A DNA stretch of 41,284 nucleotides from Pseudarthrobacter albicanus (GTDB lineage Bacteria; Actinomycetota; Actinomycetes; Actinomycetales; Micrococcaceae): contig NZ_JAGPOT010000073.1 in assembly GCF_018224015.1 (NCBI RefSeq), forward strand, positions 1 to 41,284, written 5' to 3'. The notes beneath the pieces are model-generated. The model was not told the origin of the DNA. It made no database searches and worked only from the letters and a program-made list of their open reading frames with translations. How positions within the stretch are numbered: position 1 is the stretch's first letter; every line of letters starts with the position of its first letter. The translations under genes and the position numbers were made by a program. Shown in pieces: positions 1 through 6,351 of the stretch.

Positions 1-267
1 GCGGAGAAGCCCGGGGTGTTCCGCTGGAACCTGGGCTCGGGGAAGGGCTCCTCGGTGCTGGAGGTGCTGCGCTCCTTCGAGAAGGCCGTGGGCCGCCCGC
101 TGCCCTACGAGGTCACCGGCCGCCGGCCCGGGGACCTGCCCGCGTTCTGGGCCGACGCCTCCTCAGCCCTGGCGGACCTGGGCTGGTCCACCACCAGGAC
201 GGTGGACCAGATGTGCGAGGACCACTGGCGCTGGCAGAAAAACAACCCGCACGGCTACAACACCTGA
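1..267 (+). CDS. galE: UDP-glucose 4-epimerase, C-terminal fragment (window edge)
   Basis: The gene enters from the left edge and only the last 88 codons are visible, ending in TGA at 265-267. The family interconverts UDP-glucose and UDP-galactose with bound NAD in the Leloir pathway. Visible C-terminal hallmarks are NLGSGKGSSVLEV, the GRRPGD motif that helps bind the UDP-sugar, and the closing W-RWQKNNPHGY, all typical of the GalE C-terminus. It sits next to an alpha-galactosidase locus, which fits a role in using released galactose, although the convergent lacI gene separates the two units. The 5' part cannot be assessed. Confidence 0.9.
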   Translation, partial: AEKPGVFRWNLGSGKGSSVLEVLRSFEKAVGRPLPYEVTGRRPGDLPAFWADASSALADLGWSTTRTVDQMCEDHWRWQKNNPHGYNT

Positions 268-329
268 CATCGGTTGCTCCACAACTGCCCTTCCGGGCGC
301 TGAAAACGGCAGTTGTGGAGCAACCGATG
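268..329. terminator. Long perfect inverted repeat between convergent galE and lacI
   Basis: Arms at 268-289 and 308-329 are perfect 22-bp reverse complements around an 18-base loop. The left arm begins CATCGGTTGCTCC. It starts directly after the galE stop codon and lies 39 bp before the end of the convergent lacI, so it is well placed as a bidirectional terminator. There is no T tract on either side, and the stem is not especially GC-rich. It could instead be a dispersed palindromic repeat. Confidence 0.6.
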
Positions 330-368
330 CACAACGGACGACGCCGGCCGCGTTGGTTTCAGCCGCGG

Positions 369-1436
369 CTAAGTCGTGGAGCCCCGGCTAGGCCCCGAGG
401 CCCCGGGGACCCCGCAGCCGCAGGACTGCCGGATCCGCAGTTCCGTGGGGAAGATCCGCTGTTCCGGCTCCTGGCCGCGGGACGTACCCACGAGGGCGCT
501 CACCGCCGCCTCGGCCATGATCCGGACCGGTTGTTCCACCGTGGTCAGGGCGGGCCAGCTGTATTCGGCCTCGGCGGAGCCGTCGAAGGAGGTCAGGGCG
601 ATGTCGCCGGGGACGTCGAGTCCGGCCTCGTGGATGGCCCGCAGGATGCCGATGGCCTGCATGTCCGAGCTGGCAAAGATCGCCGTCGGCCGGTTGGGCG
701 AGGCGAGCAGCCGCTGCCCCGCCGCATACCCGCCGGAGCGGGTGAAGTCGCCGCGGACAATGGGGCCCTCCGGCAGCCCGGCCGCGGTGAGCGCCTGCAG
801 CCAGCCATGTTCGCGGCGGTCAAAGTCGTTGGCGACGTTGGTGCCCATGGCAAGGGCGATATTGGTATGCCCGTGGCCGATGAGGTGGTCCACCGCCATT
901 TTGGCCCCGGCGGCCAGGTCTACGCCGACGCTGTTGAAGCCCGGGGCGTTGCCCCCGTGGTTCAGGAGCACCGCGGGGATTTCGGCCGATTCGAGCGCCT
1001 CCAGGTCCGGTTCAAACAGCACGCTGGCGAGGACAACCCCGTCCACCTGGCGTGAGGCGAGGTTGCGGATGTTCCGCCGTTCCTTGGCCAGGTTGCCGTC
1101 CGAGTTGGTCAGCAGCAGGGCGTAGCCGAGCTCGGCGGCGGCGTCCTCCACGGCGTGGGCCAGCAGGGAGAAGAACGGGTTGGAGTTGTCCGGGATGACC
1201 AGCCCGATGGTTTCGCTGGAACCCAGCTTCAGCGCCCGGGCGGCGGCGTTGGGGCGGTAGCCCAGGACCCGGATGGCATCCTGGACCTTGGCCTCGGTGG
1301 CCGGGGCCACCTTCTTGGGGCCGCCGTTGACCACATAACTGACGACGGCGGTGCTCACCCCGGCATAGCGGGCGACATCCTTGCGGGTCACCGGGCTGCG
1401 GGGGGTGTGCACTGCCGAAGTCGTCATGGAATACAT
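369..1436 (-). CDS. LacI-family transcriptional regulator of the alpha-galactoside locus
   Basis: A 355-residue LacI/GalR protein. The N-terminal helix-turn-helix (about residues 18-40, VTRKDVARYAGVS followed by VVSYVVNG) and the hinge (GYRPNAAARALK) are clear. They are followed by a periplasmic-binding-protein-like sugar sensor domain beginning IGLVIPDNSNPFF and ending near QPVRIMAEAAV. The start may be the ATG at 1436 or the fourth codon (1427, MTTSAV). It lies only 5 bp downstream of the Gfo/Idh gene on the same strand and is probably co-transcribed with it. Two operator-like sites in the divergent gap at 2645-2859 are its likely targets, making it a local repressor relieved by an alpha-galactoside or galactose. 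The ligand is inferred from neighbours only. Confidence 0.88.
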   Translation of the reverse strand: MYSMTTSAVHTPRSPVTRKDVARYAGVSTAVVSYVVNGGPKKVAPATEAKVQDAIRVLGYRPNAAARALKLGSSETIGLVIPDNSNPFFSLLAHAVEDAAAELGYALLLTNSDGNLAKERRNIRNLASRQVDGVVLASVLFEPDLEALESAEIPAVLLNHGGNAPGFNSVGVDLAAGAKMAVDHLIGHGHTNIALAMGTNVANDFDRREHGWLQALTAAGLPEGPIVRGDFTRSGGYAAGQRLLASPNRPTAIFASSDMQAIGILRAIHEAGLDVPGDIALTSFDGSAEAEYSWPALTTVEQPVRIMAEAAVSALVGTSRGQEPEQRIFPTELRIRQSCGCGVPGASGPSRGSTT

Positions 1437-1441
1437 GCTAG

Positions 1442-2644
1442 CTACAGGTCTGACGGTGCATCGCCGAAATCACGGATCGGCAGGCGTTCACCGTTGCGCA
1501 GGGCCGAAGCATGCGCCACGACGCCGGGCAGGGTGAACCGTGCCGCGACCCACGCGTTGACGGGAGGCAGGGTGCCCGTGTTGACCGCGGTGACGAAATC
1601 GTCCACCAGGAACTGGTGGCTGCCCTCGTGCCCGTTGGGCGCACCGCGGAACTCCTCCGGCAGGCGGCTGCTGTCATGCACCGGCGCCAGTCCGGAAATG
1701 AAGGCGTCCCGCAGTTCCGGGGCGACACCGGCCAGGGACGGATCGTCCAGGGGGATGCTGGGCCGGGTTTCCATCTGCTCGGAGATGTCCTGGAGGTCCT
1801 TCTTGTCCTGCCACACGGTCACATTGGCGAGCTGCTCGAAGCTCGCCTCGGTGCCAAAGAACCGGAAGCGCGATTCGCGGAGGTGTGAGGGGTAGCCCAC
1901 CCGGCGCATCTCGTTGGTCCGCATCACCCCGCCGTCGTTCAGCTCGAAGAGCGCCGTGGCGTTGGAGAAGTCGTTGTTGAACATGCTGATGTCCTTGTCG
2001 AACACACCGTCCCCGCGGTCGTCCTTGACTCCAATGCAGCTGACGCTGATGGCGTGGGACGGCACGGCACCCAGGACACCGCCGATGGCGTGGGTCGGGT
2101 ACAGCATGGGCGGGTAGCTGGCCGTTTCCTTCCAGTGCTCCCCGCCGCTGTACTGGTAGGCGTCATAGAAGCCCAGGTCCATGTCGTGGACGTAGTCGCC
2201 TTCGGCGTAGAAGATCCGGCCGAACCTTCCGGCCGCGTGCTGGCTGCGCGCGTAGACAGTGGCCGGGTTGTAGTAGCTGGTCTCGTCCATGGCGTAGACC
2301 AGCCCCGTCTCGCGAACAGCCTCGATGATCAGTGCGATCTCCTCCTCGGAGACCGCCATGGGGACCGCGGAGTAGACGTGCTTGCCAGCCCGCAGGGCCT
2401 GCACCACCAGCGGACCGTGCGTCCAGCGCTGGGTGAAGATGGCGACGGCGTCGACGTCGGACGCCAGCAGTTCCTCAAAACTGCCCTTGGTGCCATCCAG
2501 CCCCCACTGCTCCCGGCCGGCCGCGGCCCGTTCAGGCCGCTCGTCGACGGCGTATACCTCACTGACTCCGGGGTGGAGCTTGAAGAGGTGGGCGAAATGG
2601 CCGCCGAACTGGCCAAGACCGACTACTCCGATTGAAAACGTCAT
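1442..2644 (-). CDS. Gfo/Idh/MocA-fold NAD-dependent enzyme, GH109-like features
   Basis: A 400-residue protein with an N-terminal Rossmann motif (GVVGLGQFG, residues 6-14) and the Gfo/Idh/MocA C-terminal fold. Ordinary members carry an EKP motif whose lysine assists hydride transfer. Here the matching stretch is SAVPMAVS (residues 92-99), with valine in place of the lysine. The downstream YPTH motif (residues 182-185) and the C-terminal GHEGSHQFLVDDFV stretch are reminiscent of NAD-dependent glycosidases of the GH109 type, which carry EVP and YPTH. It may therefore cleave or epimerise a glycoside by a redox mechanism rather than act as a simple dehydrogenase. It is the first gene of a minus-strand unit with lacI and is divergent from the importer operon. 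The fold is clear; the reaction is inference. Confidence 0.8.
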   Translation of the reverse strand: MTFSIGVVGLGQFGGHFAHLFKLHPGVSEVYAVDERPERAAAGREQWGLDGTKGSFEELLASDVDAVAIFTQRWTHGPLVVQALRAGKHVYSAVPMAVSEEEIALIIEAVRETGLVYAMDETSYYNPATVYARSQHAAGRFGRIFYAEGDYVHDMDLGFYDAYQYSGGEHWKETASYPPMLYPTHAIGGVLGAVPSHAISVSCIGVKDDRGDGVFDKDISMFNNDFSNATALFELNDGGVMRTNEMRRVGYPSHLRESRFRFFGTEASFEQLANVTVWQDKKDLQDISEQMETRPSIPLDDPSLAGVAPELRDAFISGLAPVHDSSRLPEEFRGAPNGHEGSHQFLVDDFVTAVNTGTLPPVNAWVAARFTLPGVVAHASALRNGERLPIRDFGDAPSDL

Positions 2645-2719
2645 TGTTTACCTATCCTGACCCGCCCGGGCAACCGGGCCGGATGCCCGCCCGGGGGCTT
2701 CCGGACAGTTTCCCACCGG

Positions 2720-2737
2720 AATCTACTCGAGTCAATC
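2720..2737. promoter_or_regulatory. LacI-type operator-like site 1
   Basis: The sequence AATCTACTCGAGTCAATC has a perfect 8-bp palindromic core, ACTCGAGT, with CG at its centre. It shares AATCTACTCG with site 2 at 2796. It lies 76 bp upstream of the Gfo/Idh start and fits control of that minus-strand promoter. Confidence 0.5.
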
Positions 2738-2782
2738 AATTTCACATCTGCCGGGAAATGTCTTGTTAAATTATGGGAAAAC

Positions 2783-2813
2783 TACTGTCGGTCTGAATCT
2801 ACTCGTGTAGATT
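2783..2813 (+). promoter_or_regulatory. Putative importer promoter -10 and LacI-type operator site 2
   Basis: AATCTACTCGTGTAGATT at 2796-2813 has perfect 7-bp arms around TCGT, the even-symmetry form with central CG typical of LacI-family operators. TACTGT at 2783-2788 is a possible -10 hexamer, which would put the operator at or just after the transcription start, a position suited to repression. I found no convincing -35 at standard spacing (TTGTTA at 2763 leaves only 14 bases). Confidence 0.55.
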
Positions 2814-2859
2814 TGCTTCTCAGTTGTTATCCACATCACACCACCAGGAAGAGTCAACG

Positions 2860-3825
2860 ATGACTACCATCACCAAGCTTCCGGATCCTGTGGCCGGCGG
2901 ATCCAAGCCCTCGTATCGCGGAAAGGCAGGCAGGGCCAGAAAGACCGGCAGAAGACGTCGCCTCGGCGATCTCCGGATCGCCCTGCTGTTCATCCTCCCG
3001 GCAATGGTCGGTTTCGTAGCGTTCTATCTGGTTCCCACGGTGCGCGGCATTTACCTCAGCTTCACGGAATACAGCATCCTGGGTGACCCCACCTGGATCG
3101 GCACCAAGAACTACACCGCCATCTTCGGCGACGAGCTGTTCTGGAACGCCATGGGGGTGACCGTGCAGTACGTCGGACTCAACATCGGCTTCCAGACCAT
3201 CATCGCCCTGGGGCTGGCCCTCCTGATGCACCGGGTGGCCAAGTCCACGTTCATCCGAGGTGCACTGCTGCTGCCGTTCCTCGTGGCCAACGTCATCGTT
3301 GCCCTGCTGTGGTTCTGGATGCTCGACTACCAGATGGGCATCGTCAACGAGCTGATCAGCTGGCTCGGCCTGCCCCGCATCGCCTTCTTCGGCAGCGAGC
3401 AGTGGGCCATCCCCACCATCGCCGGTGTCAACGTCTGGCGCCACATGGGATATACGGCGCTGCTGATCTTCGCCGGCCTGCAGTCCATCCCCAACCACCT
3501 CTACGAGGTCGCCTCGCTCGACGGTGCGTCCCCCACCCGGACCTTCTGGAGCATCACGATGCCGCTCCTGCGCCCGGTGCTGGTGCTGGTCCTGGTGGTC
3601 ACCGTGATCGGTTCCTTCCAGGTCTTCGACACCGTGGCCGTGACCACGGGCGGAGGCCCCGTCAATGCCTCCCGCGTCATCCAGATGTACATCTACCAGA
3701 AGGCCTTCGGTGAATCCGACTTCGGCTACGCCTCGGCCCTGTCCGTCATTCTCTTCGTCATTCTCGCCCTGGTGGCCTTCATCCAGATGAAGTTCCTCAA
3801 GGGCAACGAATCGGATCTGGACTAA
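2860..3825 (+). CDS. CUT1 sugar ABC transporter permease (MalF type)
   Basis: A 321-residue inner-membrane permease. The start is taken at ATG 2860, preceded by AGGAAG at 2846-2851; an in-frame TTG at 2824 lacks a ribosome site. A basic N-terminal tail (about residues 1-40) is followed by six likely membrane spans starting at ALLFILPAMVGFVAFYL. The EAA loop that contacts the ATPase is visible near the C-terminal third (EVASLDGASPTRTFWSITMP). It is first in an operon with the MalG-type permease 12 bp downstream, the binding protein and an alpha-galactosidase, so the substrate is probably an alpha-galactoside such as melibiose or raffinose. No ATPase gene lies in the cluster. Confidence 0.92.
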   Translation: MTTITKLPDPVAGGSKPSYRGKAGRARKTGRRRRLGDLRIALLFILPAMVGFVAFYLVPTVRGIYLSFTEYSILGDPTWIGTKNYTAIFGDELFWNAMGVTVQYVGLNIGFQTIIALGLALLMHRVAKSTFIRGALLLPFLVANVIVALLWFWMLDYQMGIVNELISWLGLPRIAFFGSEQWAIPTIAGVNVWRHMGYTALLIFAGLQSIPNHLYEVASLDGASPTRTFWSITMPLLRPVLVLVLVVTVIGSFQVFDTVAVTTGGGPVNASRVIQMYIYQKAFGESDFGYASALSVILFVILALVAFIQMKFLKGNESDLD

Positions 3826-3837
3826 GGAACCCCAGCC

Positions 3838-4785
3838 ATGACTACCTCCGCCCTTTCCCGCAAGAAGCCAGTCAGCAATGCTCCCGTCCCCGGGGAGCCG
3901 GTCCGCCGGAAGCCCGTCAACTGGCGCCGCGTCGGCGCGTGGACCCTCGTCGCCGTCGCCGTCGCCGTGACGGTGGCACCGTTCCTCTGGATGCTCCGCA
4001 CCGCGCTGTCCAGCAACCACTCACTGGCCGCCAACGCCGGCAACCTGCTTCCCGCGGACTTCAGCCTGGGCGCCTTCAAACGGGTCCTCGGCCTGCAGAG
4101 CCCCGAAGAGGCCATCGCCGACGGCGGCTCCGGTGCCGCCATCAACTTCTGGCTCTACCTGCGCAACTCCATCATCTTCGCTTCCGTCACCACCGCCGGC
4201 CAGGTGTTCTTCAGCGCGATGGCCGCGTACGCCTTCTCCAGGCTCCGCTGGCCCGGCCGGAACGTGGTCTTCGCCCTGTTCCTCGCCACGATGATGGTCC
4301 CGCCAATCTTCACCGCCCTGCCGAACTTCCTGATGATCAAGAACCTGGGCCTGCTCAACACCTTCGCCGGCATGGCGTTGCCGTTCCTGTTCATGACCCC
4401 GTTCGCCATCTTCTTCCTGCGGCAGTTCTTCCTGAGCATGTCCCGGGAAGTGGAGGAAGCAGCCATGCTCGACGGCGCCAAGCACCTCCGGATCTTCTTC
4501 CAGATCGTGCTGCCCAACGCCGCCGCGCCGCTGGCCACCCTGGCCCTCCTGACCTTCATCGGCCAGTGGAACGAGTACTTCTGGCCGCTGCTGGTGGGCC
4601 AGGACGAAAGCGTCCGCGTCCTCACCGTGGGCCTCGGCGTCTTCAAGTCCCAGTCCCCCCAGGGAGCCCCCGACTGGTCCGGCCTGATGGCCGCAACCCT
4701 GGTGGCGGCCCTGCCCGTACTCCTGCTCTTCATCGCCTTCGGCAAACGGGTGGTCAACTCCATCGGCTTCTCCGGCATCAAGTAA
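3838..4785 (+). CDS. CUT1 sugar ABC transporter permease (MalG type)
   Basis: A 315-residue partner permease. It begins at ATG 3838 with AAGGAAC just upstream. A basic cytoplasmic N-terminus (to about residue 35) precedes a first membrane span (TLVAVAVAVTVAPFLWML) and five further hydrophobic segments. The EAA loop EEAAMLDGAKHLRIFFQIVLP is intact, and the C-terminus ends GKRVVNSIGFSGIK, typical for MalG-type subunits, which often end in a short cytoplasmic tail. It follows the MalF-type gene by 12 bp and should form a heterodimeric channel with it. Confidence 0.92.
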   Translation: MTTSALSRKKPVSNAPVPGEPVRRKPVNWRRVGAWTLVAVAVAVTVAPFLWMLRTALSSNHSLAANAGNLLPADFSLGAFKRVLGLQSPEEAIADGGSGAAINFWLYLRNSIIFASVTTAGQVFFSAMAAYAFSRLRWPGRNVVFALFLATMMVPPIFTALPNFLMIKNLGLLNTFAGMALPFLFMTPFAIFFLRQFFLSMSREVEEAAMLDGAKHLRIFFQIVLPNAAAPLATLALLTFIGQWNEYFWPLLVGQDESVRVLTVGLGVFKSQSPQGAPDWSGLMAATLVAALPVLLLFIAFGKRVVNSIGFSGIK

Positions 4786-4802
4786 CTCTTCACCGAAAAC
4801 AC

Positions 4803-4833
4803 TCCACAAGCACTTCCCTCCACAAGCACTTCC
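4803..4833 (+). repeat. Two-copy 15-bp direct repeat in binding-protein leader
   Basis: TCCACAAGCACTTCC occurs at 4803-4817 and again at 4819-4833, separated by one base. It lies between the MalG-type gene and the binding protein start at 4848. It looks like a small slippage duplication in the untranslated leader; no function is visible. Confidence 0.8.
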
Positions 4834-4847
4834 ACGAAAGGCCTACC

Positions 4848-6188
4848 ATGAAGAAGACCCTCGGCGCAGTCGCTGCCGCCGCAGCCATCGCCCTCGCACT
4901 CTCCGCCTGCGGCGGTTCCGGCCCGGCATCCGCCGAAGCCAAGGGCGAAATCAACTACTGGCTCTGGGACGCCAACCAGCTCCCGGCCTACCAGCAGTGC
5001 GCGGACGATTTCACCAAGGCCAACCCGGACATCAAGGTCAAGATCACCCAGCGCGGCTGGGACGACTACTGGACCACGCTGACCAACGGCTTCGTTGCCG
5101 GCACGGCCCCGGACGTCTTCACCAACCACCTCTCGAAGTACCCCGAGTACGCCGCTAAGAAGCAGCTGCTCTCCCTGGACGACGCCGTGGCCAAGGACGG
5201 CATCAAGCTGGACAGCTACAGCAAGGGCCTCCCCGAGCTCTGGGTGGGCCAGGACGGGAAGCGCTACGGCCTGCCCAAGGACTGGGACACGGTAGGCCTG
5301 TTCTACAACAAGGCCATGACGGACTCCGCCGGCCTGGGCGCCGAGCAGATGGCGAACCTGGACTGGAACCCGAAGGACGGCGGCAGCTACGAGAAGGCGA
5401 TCGCCCACCTGACAGTGGACAAGAACGGCGTCCGCGGCGACGAGGCCGGCTTCGACAAGACCAACGTGGCGGTCTACGGCCTCGGCCTGGCCGGCGGCGG
5501 CTCCGGCCAGGGCCAGACCGAGTGGAGCTTCCTGACCGGTACCACCGGCTGGACCGCTAAGGACAAGAACCCGTGGGGCACCAAGTTCAACTACGACGAC
5601 CCCCGTTTCCAGGACACCATCAGCTGGTGGGCCGGCCTCACCGAGAAGGGCTACATGCCCAAGCTCGAGACCACCGTGGGTGCCAGCCTGGCGGACAACT
5701 TCGGTGCCGGCAAGGCCGCCATCAACACCACCGGTGATTGGCTGATCGGCCAGTACCAGAGCTACAAGGGTGTGGAGACCGCGTTCGCCCCCACCCCGAA
5801 GGGCCCTGAAGGCAAGCGCGCCAGCATGTTCAACGGCCTGGCCGACTCCGTCTGGGCCGGCACCAAGAACCCGGCTGCCTCGGTCAAGTGGGTCGAATAC
5901 CTCGGTTCCACCGCCTGCCAGGACGTCGTGGCCAAGAAGGCCGTAGTGTTCCCGGCCATCACCAGCTCCTCCGAGATCGCAGCCAAGGCCTTCGCGGACA
6001 AGGGCACTGACGTTTCCGCCTTCACCACCCACGTCAAGGACAGCACCACGTTCCTCTTCCCGATCGCCGATAAGGCGGCCAAGGTGGACGGCATCATGAA
6101 GCCGGCGATGGACGCCGTCCTCTCGGGCAAGAAGCCGGCCAGTTCCCTCACGGAAGCCAACGACCAGGTCAACGCCCTCTTCAAGTAG
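4848..6188 (+). CDS. CUT1 extracellular solute-binding lipoprotein
   Basis: A 446-residue binding protein. The start is ATG 4848 with GAAAGG at 4836-4841. The reading frame is open far upstream, but that part overlaps the permease and is not coding. A lipoprotein signal peptide ends in the lipobox LSAC with Cys21 as the predicted acylated residue, followed by a Gly/Ser linker and a bacterial family 1 binding-protein fold (NYWLWDANQLPAYQQCADDF at the start; AGTAPDVFTNHL and WVEYLGSTACQ later). It captures the sugar outside the membrane and delivers it to the two permeases. A strong stem-loop follows the gene. Confidence 0.92.
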   Translation: MKKTLGAVAAAAAIALALSACGGSGPASAEAKGEINYWLWDANQLPAYQQCADDFTKANPDIKVKITQRGWDDYWTTLTNGFVAGTAPDVFTNHLSKYPEYAAKKQLLSLDDAVAKDGIKLDSYSKGLPELWVGQDGKRYGLPKDWDTVGLFYNKAMTDSAGLGAEQMANLDWNPKDGGSYEKAIAHLTVDKNGVRGDEAGFDKTNVAVYGLGLAGGGSGQGQTEWSFLTGTTGWTAKDKNPWGTKFNYDDPRFQDTISWWAGLTEKGYMPKLETTVGASLADNFGAGKAAINTTGDWLIGQYQSYKGVETAFAPTPKGPEGKRASMFNGLADSVWAGTKNPAASVKWVEYLGSTACQDVVAKKAVVFPAITSSSEIAAKAFADKGTDVSAFTTHVKDSTTFLFPIADKAAKVDGIMKPAMDAVLSGKKPASSLTEANDQVNALFK

Positions 6189-6229
6189 GGCCCAGGCCGT
6201 GACTGCGGCGCCGTCCGCTGTCACCCGCT

Positions 6230-6269
6230 CCGGGTGCCGCCGCTTCCTCCCCGCGGCGGCGGCACCCGG
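6230..6269 (+). terminator. GC-rich stem-loop between binding protein and alpha-galactosidase genes
   Basis: Positions 6230-6243 pair perfectly with 6256-6269 (14 bp, 12-base loop). No T tract follows, and the next gene is on the same strand 82 bp downstream. It is best read as a partial terminator or as an mRNA-stabilising hairpin that keeps binding-protein expression above that of the downstream enzyme. Confidence 0.6.
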
Positions 6270-6351
6270 GGACTTCCCTCCCCGCACCACCCTGCACTCC
6301 CAAGACTCCAGCGTTCCCGGACGCGCGCCGAACCACCGAAAGAGACCTGCC

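Noticed and set aside
2824..2859. Upstream TTG start for the MalF-type permease
   Set aside because: No ribosome site precedes it, while ATG 2860 has AGGAAG at suitable spacing, and the TTG start would place the operator very close to the coding region.
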